Origin: Gonatopus flavifemur
Taxonomy: Eukaryota > Arthropoda > Insecta > Hymenoptera > Dryinidae
Length of the DNA: 64,000 bases
Assembly (NCBI GenBank): GCA_018340375.1
Contig: JAFFJZ010000002.1
Span: forward strand, 14,402,001 to 14,466,000
Direction of reading: 5' to 3'
Shown here: piece by piece, positions 34,482 through 45,164 of the stretch
Layout: each line of letters begins with the position of its first letter
How positions within the stretch are numbered: the stretch's first letter is position 1
Program-made: the position numbers and the translations under genes
Notes under the pieces: generated by a model
What the model was told of the DNA's origin: nothing
What the model saw: the letters and a program-made list of their open reading frames with translations, nothing else
Database searches by the model: none

Positions 34482-34634
34482 GTAGAACCAGCGTTGATGT
34501 ATGATAGCGTTCAAGTATTTGCAGTAGGTTTGAGAACTCTTGAACAATCGCACGCACTGAGGCCCGCGAATATTTCCTGTGACCTGGAACATCCCTGGGA
34601 TGGTGGACTTTCTCTCATCAATTACATAAATTCG
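34482..34634 (+). CDS. Kainate-type glutamate receptor, amino-terminal domain exon (d)
   Basis: A 153-nt, phase 0-0 exon after TTGTTTACAG, ending before GTGAGT (34635), 51 codons. VEPALMYDSVQVFAVGLRTL matches the GRIK pattern (T.)DAALMYDAVHVV, and ISCDLEHPWDGGLSLINYI matches the conserved C...PW..G......I region. The cysteine in NISCD is expected to take part in the amino-terminal-domain disulfide, and NIS is a potential N-glycosylation site. It follows exon (c) directly in the protein. The next expected coding segment, with the GLTG motif and then the glutamate-binding domain, was not found downstream in this window. Confidence 0.92.
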
Positions 34635-35003
34635 GTGAGTTCTAGGAATACGATTGTAATTCGAAGTGATATATAATTTACCATCTCACATGTCTACGTG
34701 GGAAAGAACAATTTATTTCTCATGTCCGAAGTGAGATTATACCGAAAGCGAAGAGGTATTTTAAAGTGAAATTGGGAGTGCAAAATTACACCAAAATTAT
34801 ACGTTTCGGTATTTGAATTTATTTTGTATCAGGTGATGTCATAAATTCCACTACGTTTCATACGTCTTCTTTCCATCACCCTGAAGGATAACTGTGGAAT
34901 TGTGCCCAAAAAAGTCCGTATACATTGGTCTCTTATAAGATTTTATTTACGCATTCTTGAATCCTTTCGAGGATCTGTGGGATTTGACAAGCCCTAGTAA
35001 AAA

Positions 35004-35365
35004 GTAAGCATATATGAGCCATACATGATTCATACATAATACATATATAATCCATATATGGTCCACATATGAAAACGTGTGGAATCATATATAATCCATA
35101 TATAGTCCATATAAAATCCATATATGATCCATATATAATGCATATATAATCCATGTATGGAGAATATTCCATATATGACAGAATTTTTTCCATATGTGAA
35201 AAAATCTTGCATTCATGGATTACATATGAATTATATATGGGTCATATACAGGCTATACGTGGATTCAATATGGATTATGTAGGGATTATATATGGCCACA
35301 TATGACCATATATGAATTTTATATGGATCACATATGATTCCTATATGTTCTTATATGATTCATTT
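35004..35365. repeat. Inverted ATATATGGAT minisatellite
   Basis: From 35004 to about 35215 the plus strand repeats units such as TCCATATATAA and ATCCATATATGATCC every 10-20 bp. From about 35215 to 35365 the same unit appears in the opposite sense (ATATATGGATT, ATATGGATCACATATGATT). It lies about 370 bp after exon (d). The minus-strand ORFs here (YMDYI..., IYGLYM...) merely translate the repeat. Confidence 0.8.
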
Positions 35366-36767
35366 TCATTAGGGAGGCACTCGAGATATTGAGAAACATT
35401 GGAATAGACGTCTACCCACGCAAGGAGCCCAACATCATTCGACACAGCCGATGAACGGTCGACATGTGGCTTGTATTGAATGGTTAATGATTGATTCCCC
35501 AATGGTGGTCAAAATATGACCCATCGCTGGCTTACAAAGTTTATACTCGCCATTGCTAGGCCCCATGAATAAGTGCCATTACCGTACGATTAATACCATA
35601 GCCCAGTCATGAGCCATTATTGAGCCAACCGTCGAACCCTGTCAGGCTAAAAGACTTTCCCTGGGGCCGCAGAGTTTCGAATGAAAGATTACATAAATTG
35701 TTACATGCACTTCCTTTTCTAACTGTTCTGGGGTCATCGATGCTGCTGACTCCACTCGAATTTTAACATACTCAAAAGCAATGGTTGTTAAAACAGCAAG
35801 TTTTGTCACTCGTAGTGAAATATACCAAATTCGTATGATGTTCTTATACTACTCTTGAATTGTGTTATCTCGGACAGAATAATCTTTGAAATGCAACCAA
35901 TTTAATTTCAATTTGTGTGCAGTCTTGCATTATGAAATATTCAAATATTCCAGTCCCTTTTTTCTTGCTTTTTCATCTGTATTTTTTAATCGACAAGATG
36001 AGAGTTTTCATACCCCATTTCACAAAATATAAAACTACCGAATAACGTCAGTAATTAGAATCATCATCGAAATGAAAATGAATAGCTTTGTACACGTGCG
36101 AATTCGGAATTGGCTAATTGACAGAACATTTTGTACAAAATATAATGGTTCAAACGGTCATGAAAGACCAATTAAAAACGTTCGATTGATTTCTCGAATG
36201 CGGATAAAACATGACGATTTGATTTCGCTTGTTCGAGCATCTATGTCAGTGCGCGTGGATCTATAAATGTCGTCCGCTACACGTTGTCAGCGATAAAAAG
36301 CAGATGTTTCATAAAGAAGATTCCTTTAAAAGCATCGGAGCGAAAAAATTTCCAATACGCTTCCTATTGGGACGATAATCACCTTAAATACTCATAAATC
36401 CATTCGAATTGCAGTTTTTCGACAAGTAAAGAGGAATCATGTGTAATCGGGGGATAATTATTCTATCACGAGGAATCAAGTACATTCGGGGACCTTCGGT
36501 TCTGTATAATTGAAAGATCAATGTGGATTCAATAATCAAAGGACTGAAATATTATGTCATTATCATATGGCAGGTTGAAATAAATGAAATGTTTCGATCA
36601 ATCAATCCTTCAATTAAGGAAATTTACACACACCTGCGAAATGTGGATATTTTTGTTGATTTTTTTTTGCTGCTCACGGAAAAGGAATTCACTGATCCGG
36701 CAAATTGAGGTTTCATATGTATATAGAATCGCGAATTTCTCTGCTAGTTGAACTAAAAATCCAGTTT

Positions 36768-37147
36768 CACATGAAGAGTAATGCAGGTTGAAAAGATGAT
36801 CATCTTCAATCACAATTTGAGAATATTTCTCAGAATCTGGAAATATTTTTTACATTTGTGATGAAGATGAAACGGTGCGTATTTTTAATTGAATTTTACT
36901 TGAGGAAGAATGAGAAATTATCAATACTGAACGAACAATGAAAAAATGAACTTTCCAAACTTCCTGCATGAAATTTTACAAAGTAAATAATAAAATTTTG
37001 AAATTTTGTCATCCACTTTGTAACCATTCATACGCCACTTTTGGAGCGTTTGTTGAGTATTGGTAATTTTTCATTATCTTTCAAGTAAAACTCAACAACA
37101 ATGTGAATCGTTTCATCCCTATATTCTCGACCTGCATTTTGCTCTGT
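36768..37147. mobile_element. CACGG MITE, GATGCAGGTC family copy 4
   Basis: Both outermost ends have decayed (CACATGAAGAGTAATGCAGG; CCTGCATTTTGCTCTGTA), but AAACGGTGCGTATTTTTAAT, GAACTTTCCAAACTTCCTGC and AATGTGAATCGTTTCATC match the 10915 and 29898 copies. Uninterrupted, about 380 bp. Confidence 0.7.
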
Positions 37148-37186
37148 AAACGGCCAATTGAGTAACTAAGAGAGCTACGCGTTCTA

Positions 37187-37352
37187 TTAAGGTGATACTA
37201 GTGGCGTAGTAGCAGCCGAATCGTTCATGACAAATCGCGGGCAAACAATTCAATTTTATCAAAATATCGTTTTGTACAACACTTCTCTGATTCAAGCAGA
37301 ATTGTTGTACAGAGCAATATTCCGATAAAATTGAAGCGTTTCCCGTGTGGAA
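37187..37352. mobile_element. TTAA MITE copy 3, right end missing
   Basis: TTAAGGTGATACTAGTGGCG start and central palindrome TTTTGTACAACACTTCT / AGAATTGTTGTACAGAGC as in the 2471 and 18244 copies. The homologous right end (GGTATCCC...) is absent; sequence passes into the 70-bp repeat region. Confidence 0.7.
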
Positions 37353-37374
37353 GTTTTTTCAGGCGTCCTGTATC

Positions 37375-37730
37375 AAATATAGGCCCCGTGTGGGCTTCAA
37401 TTGGGTATCCAAACTTAGAATGTCCCAACCTTAGCCACTAAGGGGTCTAGTCGGGTTGCTGATATTCAGCCTGATTTCTCTGAATCCGGGACACCCATAT
37501 AATGCCCATATGGGGCCATGCTGCATTACCAATTCTTTCCTCGGTTTTGAAAATCTAGGCACACCAACTACAGCCCTAATAGGGCCTTGCGAGGCTTCCC
37601 GTATTCTCCCGAAGATCTTGATTCAAGCATACCTATATACAACCCATGTGAGGCCGAGCTGTATTTCCGAAGTTTTCCCCATTTTGAAAATCTGAATGCA
37701 ACCAACTACAGCCTGCATAGGGCCTGGCCC
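37375..37730. repeat. Degenerate tandem repeat, period about 70 bp
   Basis: Anchors of the form TAYARCCCNNRTRGGGCC occur at about 37379, 37497, 37570, 37639 and 37709. Between them recurs TTTGAAAATCT(A/G)(G/A). The unit itself is partly palindromic (GGCCC...GGGCC). Similar phrases (GGCCCAAGTTGGG, GGGTCCTATAAGGG) continue at 38380-38460. Confidence 0.6.
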
Positions 37731-38190
37731 TTATATTCATTCCTTCTTTGAATATAAACCTACTTTAAAAAGCAAATTTACTGAATTCGTATTGGTAATT
37801 TCGACTTTTTGCGGCGTATGTCCCCAAAAAAATATTTCATCCATGATTACTGTGTTCACACTGTCGGTGAACAATGTCAAAAAATCGGAAAAAACATCAT
37901 TGTATGGTTAATTCCAAGACTGAATGAGGCTGATCTGTTTTTTGATACAGTCCGATGATGTATGAACAAAGTAATGTTGAGTGGAATGCCCGAATAGAAA
38001 TTGGAATTGGCTCATTCCAGGCCCTGTCTGGACTCAAGTCGAAGTGGTCAGGGTACAGAGAGGGCCTTGGATAGCCCAATTTCCAATCGAGGAAGTTTCC
38101 TCCTTGCAATATTTATTCAATTTGATGATATTCGCAACAATTTATTGTCGTTCTAAAGGTCCTAGTTTCATTGCCTACATTAGCTTCATC

Positions 38191-38378
38191 ATCACAGTAA
38201 AAAGTGAAACTTAAAGTGATCCCGAATATCAGCTAAAAAATGCAGCCAAAAGTAGCGCCTATTCCAACTGAAATTCAGTCTTTTTCATTGCTTACTTCGA
38301 GTTGGAATAGGCGCTACTTTTGGCTGCATTTTTAAGCTGATATTCGGGATCACTTCAAGTTTTACTTTTTACTGTGAT
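38191..38378. repeat. Hairpin with arms of about 80-85 bp
   Basis: Left arm from ATCACAGTAAAAAGTGAAAC, right arm to GTTTTACTTTTTACTGTGAT, through GTGATCCCGAATATCAGC / GCTGATATTCGGGATCAC and GCAGCCAAAAGTAGCGCC / GGCGCTACTTTTGGCTGC. Loop of about 25 bp. Just outside, CCTAGTTTCATTGCC and GAAATGAAACTAGG are also inverted, so it may be the core of a larger foldback (about 38155-38495). Confidence 0.8.
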
Positions 38379-38873
38379 GGGCGTCCTACATAGGCCCAAG
38401 TTGGGAATACTATGCAGGCCCTGAAGATGAGTGCGTGACAATCCTGTCTGGGTCCTATAAGGGTGATCAAAACAAGGCCTGAAATGAAACTAGGACGCTT
38501 AGTTTGGCCCAAACTGCCGCCAAGAATTAATTTCCATACGGGTTGTCCATACTTTGTCAACAACAAATTTATGTCATAATTTGACATGAAAACCTGCTAT
38601 TCCGTATATAATACCACGATCTGCTACTTCAGCGAATTTCTTTCTCGTTGCATTAGATCTTTTCAAGCCCTTTTGATAATAACGTGGTACTAGCAATCAA
38701 TTCATACAGTACTAGATTTAGAAAATTTTCCTTCCCTCTTCAATCGAGGTATGATGAACGATAAGCATTAGGTTGCGACTACTCATTCATCCTTCAAGAT
38801 AAGTTCGGCTCTAAATTCATAACAATATTGCACCATATTACCCCATCTATAAGAAAGTGGAATATCTGACGAA

Positions 38874-39144
38874 CACTGTTGAAAAAACTGGGATTTTCCG
38901 ATACCCAGGAACTGGGAAATTTTTGTTCACGGTGAATTTTTCAGCTTACGTACAAAAAAATTCCTGACGTACCGGAATTTTTCCGCATTTCACATGAAAA
39001 TTCATGTTTTTTACTTCCAATACAAGAATTTCCTGACACGTGTACCGGAATTTTCATGACTTGAATGTAATTTTTCAGTACAAATGTACAGGTTAATCGC
39101 TTCCAGTAACGTACTGGAATTTTTCCGAAGTTTTTTTAACGGTG
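38874..39144. mobile_element. CACTG MITE with GTACCGGAATTTTTC units
   Basis: CACTGTTGAAAAAACTGGG ... CCGAAGTTTTTTTAACGGTG, flanked AA/AA. The phrase GACGTACCGGAATTTTTCC and variants occur at least four times. Confidence 0.65.
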
Positions 39145-40316
39145 AACTTCAATGACTCAAACCTTTTTCAATTTTGTGATATCTGATTCATTTTCATGCT
39201 CCTTTTCACTCATCCATTTATAAATTCTTCGAAAGAATACCTGTCAATTGAGAAAAATTGTTCTCATCGATGACGGAATCGAATGACTGGGAGATAAATA
39301 ATGCTCATCCTAAATCACTGTGATAAATTTCGTTTTTTATCTGTCACATTATTCATGAAACGTCATTTTCTTTCGCCAACAAGAAAGGTTTTCGCGCCTT
39401 TTCCTGTAACACTTGCATTTACAATAGACTATTATATATGTATAATTCATATGGCATTTCCGAACAATGGGGATAAAAAGTTTTCTTCGGATCGCGTCTT
39501 ACGTATAATCTTCTCTAAAAGCTCTAACTCTTTTCTCTGGGACTTTCTATCATTCTGCTCCACTTGATACATTGAGAAAGAAGAAACATACGACTTAGCG
39601 GCTCATCGTAAATTACCGGCGCAAGAGATTTGGCTTATGGCCAATACGAGAGATATCTGTTATCGTTCCACTAATCTATATAATCATCCTCGCTATGTAT
39701 CATAAATCGTCCCCACAAAACCTAATATTGTGTTTTTCTCATGTATCCTAATGAACAGATGTAATGTTCGGACTAACCTTGAATTGAGAACATTTTGTTG
39801 TGTACATATTCAAACGGTTGTAGGATGACACTTATGTTATAGATTGTATACCGATTGAATTACCCTGTAAATTTTGAATATTCGTGCTCAAGGAGTTATA
39901 TTTATCCAAAATGTTGAACACAGGAATATTTTATGTATCGGTTGATATTCTTTGACAATTATCGTTTTGTATTGATTTGGATACATTCATGGAATAATTA
40001 TGAAATTTGTTGTTTACAAATTCACTATATATCTGAATATTACATCTTCTGCCTCAAGAATTTCTATCCATTCAAATTTTTCATATTCATCAGAATTTGG
40101 AACAGCTGATTCGAAGTTATAATTATATTGCCCTCAAAGCAATGTTGACTACCATATCATGTCCAGCGTTGAATTTTCCTAGGTTTTATCAACCTGTAGA
40201 CATCGAGGATTCACCAACAAACGAAACCAGATAATTCGGATAATAATAGAACGTCATTTACATATATTTGCAGGGTTTACGAAAATTATGGAGATGAGAT
40301 ATTCCATAAACGCTTA

Positions 40317-41032
40317 CACAGAGAAAAAAGCAGGGTAATGGTTACTTTGCAGCAGAGCAGCGACACATGTTCGCGTGGAAAGTTTGTCTCGCAGAGCACC
40401 CGTTCCTCTCAGCAGAGTAAAAATTACTTCGCAAACATGGGCCTACCCTTTTGGCATGGCAATCATTCACGGAGAGAAATAGATACTAATGGTTAGAATA
40501 CGAGGACAAGTATCCAGATTGTACAAATTTATTCTTGTCGCTAGTATCCATATGCTAAGGGGTATAATATATTTAATATATTATATTTCTCTCCGTGTTG
40601 CTGCGCGGCAAAGTAATGGGAAACAAGGTGTTCATTACTTTTTGCGGAGCACTGGTTACGTTCCGCAGAGTAGTGGTTACTTTGTCCGAAGCTGCAATTA
40701 CTTTGCGTGCGCAATTTCCGTTCTTCAGCTCTGTTCTTGACATTCCGCATTTGTTTGTTCCGTGTCGTTGTCAACAAAGTAATTGCAGCTTCGGACAAAG
40801 TAACCACTACTCTGCGGAAAGTAACCAGTGCTCCGCAAAAAGTAATGAACACCTTGTTTCCCATTACTCTATCACGCAGTAATGATTGCTATACCGAAAT
40901 AGGTAGGCTCGTGTCTGCGAAGTAATTCTCACTCTGCTGAGAGGAACGGGTGCTCTGCGAGACAAACTTTCCACGCGAACATGTGTCGCTGCTCTGCTGC
41001 AAACTAACCATTACCCTGCTTTTTTCTCCGTG
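40317..41032. mobile_element. Foldback CACAGAG element with AGTAACCACTACTCTGCGGA units, host of 40468-40597
   Basis: Ends CACAGAGAAAAAAGCAGGG / CCCTGCTTTTTTCTCCGTG, TA/TA. Arms of about 130 bp (GCGACACATGTTCGCGTGG mirrored by CCACGCGAACATGTGTCGC), and inner arms GTTCATTACTTTTTGCGGAG / CTCCGCAAAAAGTAATGAAC and GGTTACTTTGTCCGAAGC / GCTTCGGACAAAGTAACC. The ORFs on both strands are palindrome artefacts. Confidence 0.85.
40468..40597. mobile_element. CACGG MITE, AGATACTAATGG family copy 1, nested
   Basis: CACGGAGAGAAATAGATACT ... ATTATATTTCTCTCCGTG, TT/TT duplicated. Shares ACAAGTATCCAGATTG and AGTATCCATATGCTAAGG with the element at 52167-52480. Confidence 0.75.
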
Positions 41033-41557
41033 TAGTTAGTTCAACTGAATGAACCGAAGATTCAGTTACTAAACTACATATCTCGTGAAGTAAGGGTTCA
41101 CAATAGGCTCGAAATAATGCATTTCAAATTGAATCTATTAAAATATATTTCATGTTTAAGGTGCAACATGTAAATCTCAAACCTATCTCACAAAAAGAAA
41201 TCACGAGCCATCTAAAAGAAAACTGTTTCACGCTTAGAAACTTTCAAAATACACTCAAGAAAATTATTTTTTTGGTCACATTTCAACAAAATAATTTTTT
41301 CTCAATTATAGTTAGCAATGAGTAGAATATCAATAACCGGGAATCCACGAAGAGATGCAGAAAAACCTACGATATATCAGTAGCCTTAGTTGAAGGAAAT
41401 TTGAAAACGACATCAACAGTGGATCAATTTTCCTCCTTGGGGGAAAAGTCTAAACTTCCCTCAATCTAGTGATTTTTTTATAAGATTGTATTACATGATT
41501 AATATCCATATTCCATGAGGAAGTTGCTCGTGCATCATACAAGTATTATTATTCCCA

Positions 41558-41757
41558 CACTGAGAAAACTATTTTAATTGCAGTAACCAAAAACGACATC
41601 AAATGAGAAATTTAAGTTGCCTGAATTGAAATATTGTTTGTTTCAAAAAAAAGTTTTTAGTTAAAGTAACTGATATTTTGTTGCAAAAATTAAATCTTTT
41701 ATCTATATCATATTTCATTCAAGTTTTGGTCACGACACCCGCACAATTTTCTCAGTG
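41558..41757. mobile_element. CACTG MITE
   Basis: CACTGAGAAAACTATTTTAATTGC ... CGCACAATTTTCTCAGTG flanked by CA/CA. The interior alternates TTTAGTTAAAGTAAC and TTGCAGTAACC phrases. Confidence 0.7.
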
Positions 41758-42024
41758 CATACACCTTTTTTTTATTGATAGCAAATTTTCCTGCAGTTCC
41801 ATGTTAATTATCAACTTTGCATCATGCATCTCACCATTCCTCCATAAGGATTTCTCTCTGAGTGATTTCTTTCGCAAACTGCTAGATTTCCACAGTATTA
41901 CCCAAGAAAGCATGAAATGCATTAGATACCTAAATTGAAACTTACAGAATATTATTTTACTCTCATTCCTCCAAGATGAATACGCGATTCTCATTCTCCA
42001 ATCCCCCAAAACGCTACAACTCTG

Positions 42025-42275
42025 CACTGAGAGAAATCTGCATTGTAGAAATCATGTTTCAATATAGTCATGTATTTGACGGTGAAAAATACATTATTTT
42101 GAGTTATCATTACCATGAGCCGGGTGATGAATACCATCTTTTTGGTGAATGTACGGTGAAATCCAACACTGAATAAGTACTTTTCACTTTTGAAAGGCTG
42201 GCTTCAGTTTTCATTATTTGACGAATGAAAAATATACGAAATAGAGGTTATTTTCACATTTCATTTTTCTCAGTG
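42025..42275 (-). mobile_element. CACTG MITE family A, copy 2
   Basis: Complement of the copies at 6844 and 46642: starts CACTGAGAGAAATCTGCATTG and ends CATTTCATTTTTCTCAGTG. Contains GGTGATGAATACCATCTTTTTGG and TGGCTTCAGTTTTCATTA. Confidence 0.85.
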
Positions 42276-43462
42276 TAATGAATATTGATAGCCATTGAAT
42301 TCATATTGAATATTGTTAAATCCTGAAGATAAGTATCAGTATTTGTCAGAATTAACATTGGAAAGGTTTCAACACAGTTGCAGAATAAAACACAACCGCA
42401 TGGTATTCGTACCAAAAACTAGATGTCTGATGACATTCTGAGTCAGACACCTCATCTCATTCTTATCTGATTAATTAATCATCTCCATAAACAAAATGTA
42501 ATAACTCCAACCTGTGTCCGGAGAAAGACAACCATGTTGGTTCCTAAGTTGAAAACAACATCACAAATTAGGTTTAACACGAAGTTCTGGAAAATCGTGG
42601 GAGGAAGAAAAAACATTGCACCGCGCAACGCGGTTCCTACACGTTGTTGCAACGTACAATATTCCATGTGGAATTCGTTTCTCAATGCATATTCATCATA
42701 CTCAACGTTGTGGTGGAATCATGGTCAAATTACATGATATTCAACGTTGTTCTTTCTGTTCGAGGATAATTGTTTCCAACCTTGAAAACAACGTGGAAAG
42801 AGTGAGAATTCCACTTGAACGAAAACGTAAATTCCCTCCTAGTTGCCTCATTCCATCAGAATGGAATTTCACTCTTCAGGCAGTCAGGAGGAAACGTATC
42901 TTTTTGTCCAAATATAAATCTCACTCTTCCTTATTTTGGCGAGTAGAGTACATTGCATGTTACAGCGAAAAAATTACTAAAATTTATCGAGAAATAACTA
43001 AATCTTATGTGAATCTTGATGAAATTCGTGACGGTTACGTGATTCGCAGAGTCAAGCCGAAAGTATGTACATATAAGTCATCACTAAATCATTTATTTGC
43101 GAAAAACTAAGAGATTTGATGAAATCTTAACCCGAAGCATAACATAACGGGAAGTGGGGAAATTTGGAACGACAATAAGGTCGAAATAAATATTCCTCTG
43201 ACCGAAATCAATGTTTTATTAACTTCAACAAATTCATCATTTACTCCTCATTCCAAAGCATACATTCTTCATATAAAAACAATATTTGTTTCCGTTGAAA
43301 AACTGTTTATTTCGGCTCATCCAAATAATACTTTCTTAGATTCAGAGGAACACTTTTATCTCTTTATAAGGGTTCGTGAAGTTTATTTTAGAGTAGCATC
43401 AACGGGAGCTATCCATTATACAAAAATCAGAAAAACCTCTTTTTAGGATTCTTGGAGTGGTA

Positions 43463-43658
43463 GACGGAGAAACATATGTTTTAAAAAATCTCATGATTAT
43501 TCGCCTGAGTATGTATGTTTGAAAGTACCATAATTTCTTATGAGAATACATTCAATTATGGTACTTTTAGAACTAAATGCGGATGAATGAATTTTATCGG
43601 TCAAGGACTGACACTGATCTCCAATAAATTAGGGAACTCTACATCGGAGTTTTCCGTG
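43463..43658. mobile_element. Decayed CACGG-type MITE
   Basis: GACGGAGAAACATATG ... CATCGGAGTTTTCCGTG, TA/TA. Inner palindrome GAAAGTACCATAATT / AATTATGGTACTTTT. TIR homology beyond the first dozen bases is weak. Confidence 0.5.
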
Positions 43659-43997
43659 TATCATGAGTCTCTTGGTCAAAATTTCCCTCAGTTTACAACG
43701 TGGGAAATAGAACACTATTGGGCAATGAATTCCATCCGTACTTGAGAGTTAATTGGATTGTTCACGTTCATTAACCGTCATTCTAAAACTGAGAACGCGT
43801 GGTACTTCGATGATTGTGCACTTAATTTAGAAATCGATACGTCCAGCGGAAAGCTAATTAATCCGTTAAGTTGCTCAATTCAAAGAGAAAAGACAAACGC
43901 AATGTAACTTTCACGGACAGGAATATCTCCGTTTTATACTCGATACTTTTCCTAGATCAGTGAAAAATTTATCAAGTATCCCTTATGAAAATTTACT

Positions 43998-44489
43998 CTA
44001 AATTTCTTGGAGTGGAACAATTCACTCTCGAAGAGTGGGAATACTGCACATCCAATAAGAGTGCGATTCAAATTTCATTGTTATGAAGTCAGGGCATGAA
44101 GTAAGGAAATTCAAGAACTAACCGAAACGGTGGACACTAGATTTCTACAAAAACAAAGCATTTGTGTGACAAGTGTTTCTTGAATTATTTAATACTTCCT
44201 TAATTTCACTTTTGGCATAAAGTCTTATTTTTTCGGAATGAATTCCAGAGGAATTCATGAGTGAAGTTCATTCCTGAACTCAATATACCCCTTGATATGA
44301 GGCGACAGGCTCATTCGGTGACAGGGCAATATTGGATACTCGTTTAAAAAAAAGGAAAAAGAAAGAGGAAAACATTTCATTGAAAATTAGGTAATTTTAA
44401 TATGCCCCGTTATGAAGTGGAATATCACTTTCATTGGACTTGCGGTATATTTACTCTTTGGGAGTGGATTCTCACTCCAAGAAATTTAG
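43998..44489. mobile_element. CTAAATTTCTTGGAGTG element, copy 1
   Basis: CTAAATTTCTTGGAGTGGA and mirror TCACTCCAAGAAATTTAG. Next to the ends come ACTGCACATCCAATAAGAGTG / CATTGGACTTGCGGTATA. About 340 bp between is unrelated to copy 2 (48391-48921), so one copy carries an insertion or the other a replacement. Confidence 0.65.
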
Positions 44490-44694
44490 GGAGCAGTTTC
44501 TCAGTTTATTTGAGAAACGATTTTTGATAGAGGAATGGTAGCAGTCTCCCTAAGAGCACCATATTCCTTGGACGTTTGTGGATAATTCTGAAGATGTTTT
44601 TAACACGTTCGGACGTTATTAGAATGTTTTAGAAATCTTCGAATGCTGTTGAAGTTGCAACATAATTTATATTCGCTGAATTGAGTTCTCCGTA

Positions 44695-44924
44695 CACTTT
44701 AAACGAAAAACTTCCAGAAAAAGTTTGGAAGTTTTTTACCAAACATTTTTTAGTAACTTCACAAACAATTTTTGGCAGTCGCCAAAGATTTTTCAGAAAG
44801 TCACGGAAATTGTTTGAAAATTTACAGAAAATTGGTGGATTCCCAAATCAGTTTGCAATTTACAAATCCATAAATTTTTCAACATACTTCTCTTCTTGGA
44901 AATTCACAAACACTTTTTACAGTG
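44695..44924. mobile_element. CACTTTAAA MITE, back to back with 44927
   Basis: CACTTTAAACGAAAAACTTCC ... ACAAACACTTTTTACAGTG between TA and TA. The interior repeats GAAGTTTTTTACC and GTAACTTCACAAAC. Confidence 0.65.
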
Positions 44925-44926
44925 TA

Positions 44927-45164
44927 CACTGAAAGAAAGGGTTGGTAACAGTTATCAAATATATTTTTAAATATGATCAATCAAATATTCGATAACATTG
45001 ATCAAATATCGATAATATTCATAAAATATTTAACAATTATGAAAATATATAATATATTTAATATTTGTCATCGATTGTTTTATAAATATCATTGAATATT
45101 GAATAAATGTTATGGAATATTTGATTGGTCATATTGACAACTGTTACCAGGCTCTTTTTCAGTG
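44927..45164. mobile_element. CACTG MITE, GATAACAG family copy 2
   Basis: CACTGAAAGAAAGGGTTGG ... CCAGGCTCTTTTTCAGTG, TA/TA. Its left TA is the right TA of 44695-44924. Shares AACAGTTATCAAATAT, GATCAATCAAATATTCGATA with 2258-2447. Confidence 0.8.

Noticed and set aside
34933..35212. Tyr/Met/Ile-rich ORFs resembling a membrane protein
   Set aside because: Pure translation of the ATATATGGAT minisatellite.
40489..40925. Overlapping ORFs on both strands around 40.7 kb
   Set aside because: Same protein words on both strands come from the palindromic arms of the foldback element.
42616..43110. 164-codon plus-strand ORF
   Set aside because: Longest ORF of the window, but starts in a stretch with repeated CAACGTTGT words, has random-looking composition and no recognisable domain. 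Kept as unproven; transcript evidence would be needed.
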